49,029 nt of DNA from an uncultured Ruminococcus sp. GTDB taxonomy: Bacteria; Bacillota; Clostridia; Oscillospirales; Acutalibacteraceae. Where the stretch lies: NCBI GenBank assembly GCA_902778175.1, contig CACYWT010000028.1:1-49029 (forward strand). The letters are read 5' to 3'. Both the position numbers and the translations under genes were made by a program. The stretch's first letter is position 1. The number at the start of each line of letters is the position of its first letter. Below the pieces are notes generated by a model. It did not search any database. It had not been told where the DNA came from and was given only the letters and a program-made list of their open reading frames with translations. Below are positions 26,622 to 35,609 of the stretch, piece after piece.

Positions 26622-29144
26622 ATGAAACAGATCTTTGATGTTACGGGCATGAGCTGCGCCGCCTGCAGCGCAAGAGTGGATAAATGCGTTTCGGGGCTTG
26701 ACGGTGTGGAAACAGTATCAGTCAACCTTTTGAAAAACAATATGTCCGTTTCGTATGATGAAAAGCTCGTCAGCTCTGACGAAATAATTGCCGCTGTCGA
26801 AAAAGGCGGCTACGGAGCAAGCCTCCATTCCGGAAATACCGCGCAGGATAAAAAATCCCTGCCGGACAATGCAGAGCGTCAGCAAAGGGAAATGCTCACA
26901 AGACTTATCATTTCTGCGGTATTCAGCATTATACTTTCGTATCTCGCTATGGGACATATGCTCGGTCTGCCCTTGCCGCCCTGCTTTACGGGCGCAGAAA
27001 ACAGGGGCATTTCTGCCTTTACACAGCTTTTGCTCTGTCTGCCGGTAATGGCTGTCAATTACCGTTATTACAAAAACGGAGCATTATCGCTTTTTCACGG
27101 CGCTCCGAATATGGATACACTTATAGCCGTCGGAACGGGAGCTTCCTTCATATACGGGATATATGCGATATACGGAATGCTTTACGGCTATTCCATCGGC
27201 AATACTTCTCTCGCGCAGAGTTACGGACATAATTTATACTTTGAATCCGTCGGAATGATACTGACGCTTATCACTCTCGGTAAATATTTTGAATCAAGGG
27301 CAAAAAGAAAAACAACTGACGCGGTAAGAGCACTGATGGATCTTTCTCCGAAAAAAGCTGTCATTCTCCGTGACGGAAAGGAAGAGGAAATACCTGTTTC
27401 GGAAGTAAGGACCGGTGATATACTTGTTGTCCGCGCAGGCTCGGTAATTCCTGCCGACGGGGTCATTGTCGAGGGCAGCGCTTCTATCGACGAATCCGCT
27501 CTGACAGGAGAAAGTATTCCCGCAGAAAAGACCAAGGGCGATAACGTAACGGGAGCAACTGTAAGCAAAACAGGATATTTCACCATGCGCGCCGAAAAAA
27601 TCGGAGCTGATACCGCCCTTTCTCAGATAATACAGCTTGTGGACGAGGCGACCTCCTCAAAGGCGCCTGTTGCAAGGCTCGCGGATAAGGCGGCCGGGAT
27701 CTTCGTACCTATAGTAATGACGATATCGGTCATTACTGCGGTAATATGGCTGATCCTCGGCTTCGGCGCAGATCACGCATTTACAGCGGCGGTATCCGTT
27801 CTGGTAATATCATGTCCGTGCGCTCTGGGGCTTGCCACTCCTACGGCAATAATGGTCGGAACAGGCAGAGGAACTGCCGGAGGGATACTGATCAAATCAG
27901 CTGAAAGTCTTGAGCTTGCGCATAAAGCCGATACCGTTGTATTGGATAAAACAGGGACTCTCACGCTCGGTCAGCCCGAAGTCACCGATATAATACCGTT
28001 CGGCGGCATTGACGAAAGAACTCTCATGTCATATGCATATTCCCTTGAGCGCTTGTCGGAGCATCCGCTTGCTCAGGCTGTCGTGCGAAAAGCAGAAATA
28101 ATGAAGGTTTCTTATTATCAAGTAAGCGATTTTACACAAAATGAAGGAAAGGGAATTACAGGAAAAGCAGACAATGCTTATCTCGAAGCCGGAAATGCTT
28201 TGTCATACAGCGGAAAGCTTGATTCAAAAGCCTCGGAAAGGATAGCAGCTCTTTCCGACGAGGGAAAGACGCCGATGATCTTCACGAAAGAAGGCTGCCT
28301 TATCGGTATAATAGCCGCCGCTGACAGCATCAAGCCGACAAGCGCCGAAGCAGTAAAAGAGCTCAGACGCATGGGAACAGACGTTATTATGCTCACCGGC
28401 GATAACGAGCGTACCGCAAGGGCAATAGGCAGATCGGCAGGAACAGATCATATAATATCCGACGTTTTGCCGCAGGACAAGGAAAAGACTATCGCCTCTT
28501 TGCAGAATCAGGGAAAATGCGTAGTTATGGTCGGAGATGGTATCAATGATGCGCCGGCTCTTGCTAAGGCGGATATTGGAATAGCTATCGGCGCAGGAAC
28601 CGATATAGCTATCGACAGCGCGGATATCGTTCTGATGAAAAACGATCTTTATGATGTCGTGAACACCATACGTCTGAGCAAGGCTGTTATGCGCACGATA
28701 AAGCAAAATTTATTCTGGGCTTTTTTCTACAATATAATCGGTATACCGATCGCAGCAGGAGCATTGTATTCTTTCGGGATAATGCTCAATCCGATGATAG
28801 GAGCAGCGGCAATGAGCTGCAGCTCCGTATGTGTTGTATCAAACGCGCTGCGTCTGCGGCATTTTAAATTCAGATCGGCGCAGGGCGTTAATAATATCAA
28901 AGCTGAAAAGCATGAAAGCGAGGAAACAAAAATGGAAAACAAGATCACTTTACAAATTGAAGGAATGATGTGTCAGCACTGTGTTGCTCATGTCAAAAAA
29001 GCCCTTGAAGGTATTGACGGAGTTATCAGCGCTCAGGTCAGCCTTGAAGAAAAGAATGCAGTTGTCACAACCGACGGAAGCGTTGACTCTTCGGCTCTTG
29101 TCACAGCGGTTACCGGCGAAGGCTATGAAGCAAAAGAAGCATAA
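26622..29144 (+). CDS. copA: Cu(I)-exporting P-type ATPase with N- and C-terminal metal-binding domains
   Basis: The 840-aa P1B ATPase pumps Cu(I) out of the cell. It has an N-terminal HMA domain (MSCAAC, Cys12 and Cys15), the actuator LTGES, the membrane metal site SCPCALG, the phosphorylation site DKTGTLT, SEHPLAQA, the hinge GDGINDAPALAKA and the last-span MSCSSVCVVSNALRL. Unusually, a second HMA domain (MMCQHC) forms the last 70 residues, from Met771. A good internal ribosome site (AGGA at 28921) precedes the Met771 codon at 28932, so a free CopZ-like chaperone may also be made. It is the second gene of csoR-copA, with GGAGGA before its ATG. Confidence 0.95.
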   Translation: MKQIFDVTGMSCAACSARVDKCVSGLDGVETVSVNLLKNNMSVSYDEKLVSSDEIIAAVEKGGYGASLHSGNTAQDKKSLPDNAERQQREMLTRLIISAVFSIILSYLAMGHMLGLPLPPCFTGAENRGISAFTQLLLCLPVMAVNYRYYKNGALSLFHGAPNMDTLIAVGTGASFIYGIYAIYGMLYGYSIGNTSLAQSYGHNLYFESVGMILTLITLGKYFESRAKRKTTDAVRALMDLSPKKAVILRDGKEEEIPVSEVRTGDILVVRAGSVIPADGVIVEGSASIDESALTGESIPAEKTKGDNVTGATVSKTGYFTMRAEKIGADTALSQIIQLVDEATSSKAPVARLADKAAGIFVPIVMTISVITAVIWLILGFGADHAFTAAVSVLVISCPCALGLATPTAIMVGTGRGTAGGILIKSAESLELAHKADTVVLDKTGTLTLGQPEVTDIIPFGGIDERTLMSYAYSLERLSEHPLAQAVVRKAEIMKVSYYQVSDFTQNEGKGITGKADNAYLEAGNALSYSGKLDSKASERIAALSDEGKTPMIFTKEGCLIGIIAAADSIKPTSAEAVKELRRMGTDVIMLTGDNERTARAIGRSAGTDHIISDVLPQDKEKTIASLQNQGKCVVMVGDGINDAPALAKADIGIAIGAGTDIAIDSADIVLMKNDLYDVVNTIRLSKAVMRTIKQNLFWAFFYNIIGIPIAAGALYSFGIMLNPMIGAAAMSCSSVCVVSNALRLRHFKFRSAQGVNNIKAEKHESEETKMENKITLQIEGMMCQHCVAHVKKALEGIDGVISAQVSLEEKNAVVTTDGSVDSSALVTAVTGEGYEAKEA
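28932..29144 (+). CDS. Possible internally initiated CopZ-like copper chaperone
   Basis: An in-frame ATG at 28932, with AGGA 7 nt upstream, would give a 70-aa protein (MENKITLQIEGMMCQHC...) with the length and CxxC motif of CopZ. It is the C-terminal domain of CopA read alone. This is inference from the start signals only. Confidence 0.4.
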   Translation: MENKITLQIEGMMCQHCVAHVKKALEGIDGVISAQVSLEEKNAVVTTDGSVDSSALVTAVTGEGYEAKEA

Positions 29145-29184
29145 TAAAAAGCGCAGCACTCGATAAAATGCCGCGCATATTATT

Positions 29185-29226
29185 CAGGCAATACCTCACA
29201 AAATCGTCTTTGCGCGGTATTGCCTC
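29185..29226. terminator. Family B-derived hairpin between convergent genes
   Basis: AGGCAATACC 29186-29195 pairs with GGTATTGCCT 29216-29225, and the inner CACAAA/TCTTTG also nearly pairs. On the plus strand CTTTTACTTATTTTT follows. The arms are family B termini, so a mini-copy of the repeat appears to serve as terminator of copA. Confidence 0.7.
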
Positions 29227-29232
29227 TTTTAC

Positions 29233-30591
29233 TTATTTTTCAGCCAGACCCTTTACCGCTTCAAGACAGATCCGCGCGTGTTTCCAGAAATTACCGGAAT
29301 CCATGCTTTCGTCAGCATCATGTATATGCGTCTGATCTCCAGGCATGGTCGGACCAAAAGCTACTCCGTTGTTATCAAGTGTACGGGCATATGTTCCGCC
29401 GCCCGTTGAATACAGCTCCGGTTCAACCCCCATAACAGCCTTATATGCCTCCGAAAGTATTCCTATGACCGGAGCGTCAGCCTGCATGGAAAGCGGATAT
29501 TCGTGATTGAGCAGCTTTGTTTTAAGTCCGTCTATCGCTGCTCTCTGACGCACACGGCGAAGTATTCCGCCGCTGTCTGCGCTAACGGGATAACGAATGT
29601 CTATCTGACAGTAACAGTTGTCCGAACCGATCTCGACCCTGCCGACATTTACGGTCAAAGCACCGCTTTCCGTATCTGAACACGCTATTCCCAGCGACAT
29701 ACCATCGGTTTCAAGCCCTATCGCATCATCAATAAAGCTGCACAGGCTTCCCAGCGGCAGCTCTCCGAAATTTGCGGCAAGTATGCGTATAAGGTGTGTC
29801 GCACTGTTGAGTCCAAGTTCAGGTGTGGATCCATGGGCTGCCTTGCCCTTGGCGTGTATGTCCACTCCGTCCATCGTGTAGATAAAATCATATTCTCCGG
29901 GTTTTGCATCGGCAAAACGGCGCAGACTGTTATCCTCTGATTCGGTACAGTCAACAAGCGCATATGCCTGCGCAGGTACGGCATTGACCGCTGTTCCTGC
30001 CCGCATTTCCGTAAGAATAGTTCCGTCATGCGTCGGAGCGGATATTTCAAGCTGCATTATTCCCTTTTCTTTCAGACAGATACCATAGTCCGAATCAGGC
30101 GTAAATGCCATTGACGGCATTTCCTCGGAAGAAAAATATTCCTCCATATCCATCATGCCGATCTCCTCGGCACAGCCTATAATAAGTCTTATCCTTCTTC
30201 CGGGTACAATACTGCTGTCCTTCAGGGCTTTCAGACAATACAGAGCGATCATTGCCGGTCCCTTATCGTCAGCAATTCCCCTGCCGTAATACCTGCCGTC
30301 CTTTTCAGTCAGCGCATAAGGCTCGCAGCTCCAGCCTGCGCCTGCCGGAACAACGTCAACGTGCGCCAGTATGCCGGCAAGTTCTTCTCCTTCACCGTAT
30401 TCGATATGTCCTGCCTTGTTCCCGACCTTCTTAGTGCGGAAACCCATTTCCTGTCCCTTGTTCAGAATATAATCCAGAGCCTTTTCCGCTTCTTTCGGGT
30501 CACTGCATGAAACCGAACGTATCGACATCAGTTCGTTCAGATCTCTGAGCAGTTCTTCATTATATTCTGTTATTTTATCACCGAAAATCAT
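29233..30591 (-). CDS. M20 family (PepV/Sapep-like) metallodipeptidase
   Basis: The 452-aa cytoplasmic peptidase has the M20 metal ligands in AHVDVVP, GIADDKGP, CAEEIG, TPDSD and the C-terminal QTHIHDADE, arranged as in PepV and Sapep dipeptidases. These use zinc or manganese to cleave dipeptides. GGGAGG precedes the ATG. It follows the GtrB-like glycosyltransferase by 22 nt on the same strand, probably one transcript, although no functional link is evident. Confidence 0.88.
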   Translation of the reverse strand: MIFGDKITEYNEELLRDLNELMSIRSVSCSDPKEAEKALDYILNKGQEMGFRTKKVGNKAGHIEYGEGEELAGILAHVDVVPAGAGWSCEPYALTEKDGRYYGRGIADDKGPAMIALYCLKALKDSSIVPGRRIRLIIGCAEEIGMMDMEEYFSSEEMPSMAFTPDSDYGICLKEKGIMQLEISAPTHDGTILTEMRAGTAVNAVPAQAYALVDCTESEDNSLRRFADAKPGEYDFIYTMDGVDIHAKGKAAHGSTPELGLNSATHLIRILAANFGELPLGSLCSFIDDAIGLETDGMSLGIACSDTESGALTVNVGRVEIGSDNCYCQIDIRYPVSADSGGILRRVRQRAAIDGLKTKLLNHEYPLSMQADAPVIGILSEAYKAVMGVEPELYSTGGGTYARTLDNNGVAFGPTMPGDQTHIHDADESMDSGNFWKHARICLEAVKGLAEK

Positions 30592-30613
30592 ATTCCTTCC
30601 TCCCTGCCGATGA

Positions 30614-31588
30614 TCAGTTTTTCTTGTTCTCTTTGCCGTAATCTTCGTTTATTACGGTCTTTTCAATTATAAATCTCGGTCGTGCCTTGACCTCACTGTA
30701 GATCTTGCCGACATATGTGCCGACTATCCCGATGGAAAGCATCTGCAATCCTCCGAGGAACCATATTGAACACATCTGCGATGCCCAGCCTGCAACGCTG
30801 CTGCCCGTAAAGAACGACACAAGCGAATATATAAAGAATATTATGCTGAGAAAGCATATTATTATTCCGATATTAGAGATGATTTTCAGCGGCTTGACGC
30901 TGAATGAGGTTATTCCGTCCGCTGCAAATTTAAGCATTTTGCTGAGCGGATATTTGGATTCTCCTGCAAAGCGTTCACTGCGTTCATAGTAAACATAATC
31001 GCTGCGGAAACCTATCAGCGGTACTATTCCTCTCAGGAAGAGATTCACTTCCTTGTATTCTGCAAGAGCATCAAGAGCGCGGCTGCCCATAAGACGGTAA
31101 TCCGCATGATTATATACGATATCCACACCGAGCATAGCCATAAATTTATAGTATCCCTGCGCAGTACCTCTTTTGAAAGCAGTATCCTTATCACGGCTGC
31201 TGCGCACACCGTATACGACCTCGCAACCCTCATTATATTTATCTATGAACTGATCGAGAACCTCGATATCGTCCTGAAGATCGGCGTCAAGAGAGATCGC
31301 ACAGTCACATTTCCCTCTTGCGGTCATAAGTCCGGCAAGAAGAGCATTCTGATGGCCGCGGTTACGGCTGAGCTTTATTCCGCCGACGAATTTATTTTCC
31401 TTACCGAACTGTTCGATAAGCTCCCATGTTTTATCCTTACTTCCGTCATCAACAAACAGCATACGGCTCTGCTTGCTCGCCCTGCCTGATTCGATAAGCT
31501 TGAAAAGCTTGATCGTCAGGCGTTTTATTGTTTCGGGAAGAACTTCTTCCTCGTTATAGCACGGAACGACAAAATATACTACAGGCAT
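30614..31588 (-). CDS. Family 2 glycosyltransferase, GtrB/CsbB-like
   Basis: The 324-aa protein has an N-terminal GT-A domain (CYNEEEVLPET, FVDDGSKDKT, SLDADLQDD) and two C-terminal membrane spans (about 232-256 and 267-290), the layout of GtrB, CsbB and YkcC. Such enzymes load a sugar onto undecaprenyl phosphate for transfer outside the cell. In Bacillus subtilis CsbB works with GtcA and YfhO; a YfhO is in this window, but no small GtcA-like flippase is seen. Confidence 0.9.
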   Translation of the reverse strand: MPVVYFVVPCYNEEEVLPETIKRLTIKLFKLIESGRASKQSRMLFVDDGSKDKTWELIEQFGKENKFVGGIKLSRNRGHQNALLAGLMTARGKCDCAISLDADLQDDIEVLDQFIDKYNEGCEVVYGVRSSRDKDTAFKRGTAQGYYKFMAMLGVDIVYNHADYRLMGSRALDALAEYKEVNLFLRGIVPLIGFRSDYVYYERSERFAGESKYPLSKMLKFAADGITSFSVKPLKIISNIGIIICFLSIIFFIYSLVSFFTGSSVAGWASQMCSIWFLGGLQMLSIGIVGTYVGKIYSEVKARPRFIIEKTVINEDYGKENKKN

Positions 31589-31703
31589 TTTTTTTACTCC
31601 TTATATCATATCTGAAAAACATTATGTAAGTACTTTTATTGTACCACAAATGATCATAATAATCAATAATCACATATTCCTGTCTGACAGCGCATGAAAA
31701 AAT

Positions 31704-31739
31704 CTCCGCCTTCGATCAATTAACAAAATGCAGGCGGAG
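31704..31739 (-). terminator. Terminator of the thioredoxin-reductase-like gene
   Basis: CTCCGCCT pairs with AGGCGGAG across a 20-nt loop and is followed on the minus strand by ATTTTTTC. Confidence 0.8.
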
Positions 31740-31761
31740 CAGTTTTTTCGTCAGCTCTGTG

Positions 31762-32631
31762 TTAAGGCAATGCCTTGAGAAATCTTATCATGCTCATAGC
31801 AGCTATCGCTCCGTCGGCTACGGCTTTTGAGATCTGCATAAGCCCTCCGGTACAATCTCCGGCGGCATAGATACCGGGAATATTCGTCGCCATATCCTTA
31901 TCGGTGATTATAACGCCGTTTTCAGCCGAAACCCCGGTCTTTCGCGCTATCTCACCGCTGCCTGCCGAACCCATGGCAATGAAAACACCATCTGTTTCCT
32001 TTTTGCTTCCGTCCCCGAACATTACCGCACGGACTTTGCTGTCGCCCACGATCTCTGATATTTTTTTATCAATGATATCTATTCCGTCCGGGATCTCCGC
32101 GTCAGGTTCAGAACCGTTTGTCAGCAGCGTCACCGACGCAGAAGTCTGTCTAAGCGTTTCAGCTTCATGGACAGCGTACCTTCCCTGCCCGATAACGGCA
32201 ACGTTCTTTCCGCGGTAGAAAAATGCATCACATACGGCGCAGTAGCTTACTCCCCTGCCCTCAAATTCCCCGATCCCCTTCACGGACGGTCTGCGCCGCG
32301 CAGTTCCGACAGCAATAAGAACAGCGTCATATGTTTCTTTGCCCAGGGTCGTTTCAGCCTCAAACTTCAGTTCCGGAGTTATGCCAAGCTCCAGCAGCTC
32401 CGTATCATGAAAAACTACCCCAAGCCTCTGCGCGCCCGCCCTGCCGTTTTCAAGAAGCTCCTTTCCCGAAACAGGCTGAGCAAAACCAAAATAGTTCTCT
32501 ATCCTTTCAGCTTTTTCAAGAGAGCTTTTTCCGTTTGTTACGACTGTGACATGAACTGCTCCGCTTCTTGCAAGATATAGAGATGCTGATATTCCGGCAG
32601 GTCCCCCGCCGATGATAAGTGCTTTTTTCAT
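31762..32631 (-). CDS. trxB: Thioredoxin reductase-like FAD/NAD(P)H oxidoreductase
   Basis: The 289-aa protein has FAD motif GGGPAGISASLYLARSG, the redox pair in CAVCDAFFYRGK, an NAD(P)H motif VIGQGRYAVHEAE and the C-terminal FAD motif GIYAAGDCTGG. It is slightly shorter than usual TrxB (about 305-315 aa). The NADPH site has GQGRYA rather than the usual GGGxxA, so cofactor or substrate choice may differ. No thioredoxin gene is adjacent. It is monocistronic. Confidence 0.85.
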   Translation of the reverse strand: MKKALIIGGGPAGISASLYLARSGAVHVTVVTNGKSSLEKAERIENYFGFAQPVSGKELLENGRAGAQRLGVVFHDTELLELGITPELKFEAETTLGKETYDAVLIAVGTARRRPSVKGIGEFEGRGVSYCAVCDAFFYRGKNVAVIGQGRYAVHEAETLRQTSASVTLLTNGSEPDAEIPDGIDIIDKKISEIVGDSKVRAVMFGDGSKKETDGVFIAMGSAGSGEIARKTGVSAENGVIITDKDMATNIPGIYAAGDCTGGLMQISKAVADGAIAAMSMIRFLKALP

Positions 32632-32819
32632 AAATATCCGACCCTTTCCATTGTAATTATCTGAAATTATTATATAATGAATCGATCACGTTATACAGTG
32701 AGTATGTCACATAAACTAAATTTTCGCCTTTTAAATGCTTGTTTTTATGAATATTACAGAAGTTTTCATTTTACCGGATAAGAAAGGTTTTCCAGTATTG
32801 TTTTTGTCACAAAAACGAG

Positions 32820-32848
32820 TTGACAAAAAAACGTATAAAGTTTATAAT
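32820..32848 (+). promoter_or_regulatory. Consensus sigma-A promoter of the cps trio
   Basis: TTGACA 32820-32825 and TATAAT 32843-32848 are both perfect and separated by exactly 17 nt, about 80 nt upstream of the CpsC gene. Such a strong site suggests high constitutive expression unless repressed. The rest of the 296-nt gap to trxB shows no gene. Confidence 0.9.
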
Positions 32849-32927
32849 GTATCATGGTGTCTGATAAAAACAGATATTTGCGTAAAACAGCCTTATGTAT
32901 TGAGCTTAATAATAAAGGAGAGGTATT

Positions 32928-33650
32928 ATGGAAGAAAAAAACACCGGCGTCCAGGAAAAAGAAATTGACCTGAGAATCATATTCGATATCCTGAAAAAGA
33001 ATATCATTCCGATAATTCTTGTTGCGGCAATCTTTGCGGCAGGTTTTTTTGCTTATTCAAAGTTTTTCATTCCCAAACAGTATGAAGCGACCGCAAGCCT
33101 TATCGTAAACAACAAATCAGATGGAAAAACAACTGTACAGAGCACAGAGCTTATGGCTGCGCGAAACCTTGCCGAAGTATATTCTCTTATCATTAAATCT
33201 GATGAAGTACTTTCAAAGGTTATCGAAAAACTTGGTCTGAGTATGTCAACTGATACTCTCAGCAAAAAGATCAGCGTATCAACAGTCGAATCAACTCAGG
33301 TTATCAAGATCGCCATGAGAGATACCAATCCAAATCTGGCGATGGATGTTGTTGGTCAGCTTGTCAAAGAAGCTCCTCCGATAATCCAGAGACAGGTTGA
33401 AGCCGGCTCGGTAAAACCTATTGACGACGCACGTCTGACCGCAAACGGCGCGCCTGTAAGCCCCAATTCCATGCGCAACGGTATAATCGGCGGTCTTATC
33501 GGTCTTGTTCTTATTCTTGCGCTTGTATTCGTCCGTGAGCTTTCAAATAATACCTTCAAGAGTGAAGATGATATCTCAAAGACTCTGAATATCCCGCTTC
33601 TCGGTATTATCCCCTCTGTAGATACAAAGGAATTCAACAAGAGCGTCTGA
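32928..33650 (+). CDS. Capsule chain-length/kinase-adaptor protein, CpsC (Wzz) type
   Basis: The 240-aa membrane protein has the Wzz layout: short cytoplasmic N-terminus, span 1 (about 22-42), a coiled extracellular region, a Pro-containing segment (APVSPNSM) and span 2 (about 183-205), then a cytoplasmic tail. In Gram-positive CpsC/CpsD pairs the tail activates a separate tyrosine kinase that controls polymer length. That kinase gene is missing here. The ATG has AAAGGAG upstream. Confidence 0.87.
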   Translation: MEEKNTGVQEKEIDLRIIFDILKKNIIPIILVAAIFAAGFFAYSKFFIPKQYEATASLIVNNKSDGKTTVQSTELMAARNLAEVYSLIIKSDEVLSKVIEKLGLSMSTDTLSKKISVSTVESTQVIKIAMRDTNPNLAMDVVGQLVKEAPPIIQRQVEAGSVKPIDDARLTANGAPVSPNSMRNGIIGGLIGLVLILALVFVRELSNNTFKSEDDISKTLNIPLLGIIPSVDTKEFNKSV

Positions 33651-33693
33651 CAATAATTAATTACTAAAATAAAGGATCAGGGTATTTTATATA

Positions 33694-34440
33694 ATGCTGG
33701 ATTTACATTGTCATATTCTGCCCGGTATAGATGACGGAGCGAAAAACCTCGATATTTCCCTCGAACTGCTCAAGGAAGAAAAACGTCAGGGCGTTCAGGC
33801 TATTGCCTTTACCCCGCATTTTCATCCGAACAGGATCTCGCTTGAAAGCTTCCTCAGAGCAAGAGAGCACAGCTTCAACAAGCTGATGTCTGCTCCCGGA
33901 GTCACCGATATGGGCATAAAATTCAAGCTTGCCGCCGAGATATATTTCTCGACTAAAATAAACGATATGGAGCTTGACGAACTTTGCTATACTGATACTA
34001 ACTATCTTCTCATTGAACTTCCGACTGATGAACGTCCCTACGGACTGACACATACTCTCAGAGATGTCATAAACCGCGGATATCAGCCGATACTTGCTCA
34101 TGTTGAGCGTTACCCGTATTTCACCTCCGATCCGACAAGACTGTATGATCTTGTGGAGATAGGGTGCATCGTCCAGATCAACGGCGGAGCTATCCTCGAC
34201 GGTGAAAAGATCGTTTCAAAATATATAAAATGGGGCATGGCACAGATCATCAGCAGTGACTGCCATAATCTCAAGAACCGTACTCCTAATCTCAAAGACG
34301 CCTACGGAGCAGTAAAAAAGAAATACGGTGATGATTATGTCGATTGGTTTGAAAAAAACGCAAGAGATGTTTTCACCGGAAGATATGTGGATATGCCTGT
34401 GCCTAAAAAACCTAAAAAGGTTATCGGTATGTGGCTATGA
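33694..34440 (+). CDS. Tyrosine-protein phosphatase, CpsB/YwqE type (PHP fold)
   Basis: The 248-aa metallophosphatase has the PHP motifs DLHCHILPGIDDGA, FTPHFHP, LAHVERYPYF and SSDCHNL. It normally dephosphorylates the CpsD/YwqD tyrosine kinase. It follows CpsC by 43 nt. Its presence without a kinase gene nearby is notable. Confidence 0.9.
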   Translation: MLDLHCHILPGIDDGAKNLDISLELLKEEKRQGVQAIAFTPHFHPNRISLESFLRAREHSFNKLMSAPGVTDMGIKFKLAAEIYFSTKINDMELDELCYTDTNYLLIELPTDERPYGLTHTLRDVINRGYQPILAHVERYPYFTSDPTRLYDLVEIGCIVQINGGAILDGEKIVSKYIKWGMAQIISSDCHNLKNRTPNLKDAYGAVKKKYGDDYVDWFEKNARDVFTGRYVDMPVPKKPKKVIGMWL

Positions 34441-34463
34441 TGAAAGAAAGGGAGAGAATTTAA

Positions 34464-35090
34464 TTGCAGTATAAGAAGAAACCGATCTACTCTTTTATCA
34501 AAAGATCATTTGATTTCATTGCATCGCTCACATTTATTCTTTTATTCTTATGGGTATACATCATCGTAGCGATAATCGTTGCAGTTTCCGACGGAGCAGG
34601 CAAGCCCTTCTTTGTGCAGGAACGTGTCGGAAAAAACGGCAAGACTTTCAAACTCTACAAATTCCGCACAATGTGCGTTGACGCGGAAGCAAAGAAAGCT
34701 GAACTGATGAAATTCAACGAAGCCGACGGACCTGCTTTTAAAATGAAAAACGATCCGCGTATCACAAAGGTCGGAAAGGTACTTCGTGCTACAAATATAG
34801 ATGAACTTCCGCAGATGCTTAATATTCTTTTCGGACATATGTCATTTGTAGGTCCCCGTCCTCCGCTTCCCAAGGAGGTCGCACAGTACAGTGAATCAGA
34901 CAGGCTCCGTCTTTTAGTAAAGCCCGGACTGACCTGCTACTGGCAGGCAAGCCGCAACAGAAATGATATTTCCTTTGCCGAATGGATGGAACTTGACAGA
35001 AAATATATCGAGGATCACAGCGTTCTTGTTGATCTCAAGCTTATTTTCAAAACAATAGGCGTTATCATCAAGCACCGCGACGGAAGATAA
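34464..35090 (+). CDS. Polyprenyl-phosphate sugar phosphotransferase (initiating enzyme)
   Basis: The 208-aa protein is a short-form bacterial sugar transferase: one N-terminal membrane anchor (about 15-40) and the catalytic domain with KRSFDF, YKFRTM, DELPQMLNI, GPRPPLP and KPGLTCYWQ. It moves a sugar phosphate to undecaprenyl phosphate to start a glycan. The start is TTG 34464, supported by GGGAGAG 7 nt upstream; the next in-frame ATG is inside the catalytic domain. It is the last gene of the trio. Confidence 0.9.
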   Translation: MQYKKKPIYSFIKRSFDFIASLTFILLFLWVYIIVAIIVAVSDGAGKPFFVQERVGKNGKTFKLYKFRTMCVDAEAKKAELMKFNEADGPAFKMKNDPRITKVGKVLRATNIDELPQMLNILFGHMSFVGPRPPLPKEVAQYSESDRLRLLVKPGLTCYWQASRNRNDISFAEWMELDRKYIEDHSVLVDLKLIFKTIGVIIKHRDGR

Positions 35091-35122
35091 GATTTATTAA
35101 ATGGTTCATTAATCACACAAAC

Positions 35123-35154
35123 AAAGCTGCCGCATCAGAGTATGCAGCAGCTTT
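35123..35154 (+). terminator. Terminator of the cps trio
   Basis: AAAGCTGC pairs with GCAGCTTT; TCTTTTTAT follows on the plus strand. Confidence 0.78.
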
Positions 35155-35195
35155 TCTTTTTATATTCACTTACAAAAATCCGGGTGTCAGATCAT

Positions 35196-35609
35196 TCAGC
35201 TATGAGGCAGATTCTTTGTCAATTCAAGCACGTTCTGACCGTTTTCATATTTATATTCTATTTTGTCCATATTCTTTTTCACAAGGAAGATCCCAAGACC
35301 GCCGATCTGTCTTTTTTCCGCCGAAAGTGTGATATCCGGATCGTCTTTTGCAAGCGGATCATACGGTATGCCGCTGTCCCTGAAGGTTATCTTCAGTTTC
35401 GGCGGATCATCAGATAACTCTGTTTCTATAACTGCCTCCCCTGTTTTTTCTGGATAGGCATAATGAGCTATATTAACGAAGATCTCTTCAACAGACAGAT
35501 TTATCTGTGTTTCGGTTTTGAAATCAAATTCAAAGCCGCACTGCTGTACGAAGGACAAAACCTGCTCAAGATTATCAGTCAAAGCATCTACTGTCATTGT
35601 TCTTTTCAT
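35196..35609 (-). CDS. Anti-sigma regulatory factor, RsbW/SpoIIAB-like ATPase
   Basis: The 137-aa HATPase-fold protein has an N-box (SVEEIFVNIAHYAY), G1 box (FRDSGIPYDPL) and G2 (GGLGIFLVKK). Such Ser kinases bind a sigma factor or phosphorylate an anti-anti-sigma protein. Its ATG overlaps the stop of the PP2C phosphatase by 4 nt (35606-35609), so the two are a pair. Confidence 0.9.
   Translation of the reverse strand: MKRTMTVDALTDNLEQVLSFVQQCGFEFDFKTETQINLSVEEIFVNIAHYAYPEKTGEAVIETELSDDPPKLKITFRDSGIPYDPLAKDDPDITLSAEKRQIGGLGIFLVKKNMDKIEYKYENGQNVLELTKNLPHS

Noticed and set aside
28900-28934. Programmed frameshift in copA, as in E. coli
   Set aside because: The C-terminal metal-binding domain is already in frame, so no slippage is needed and no slippery site with a downstream structure was seen.
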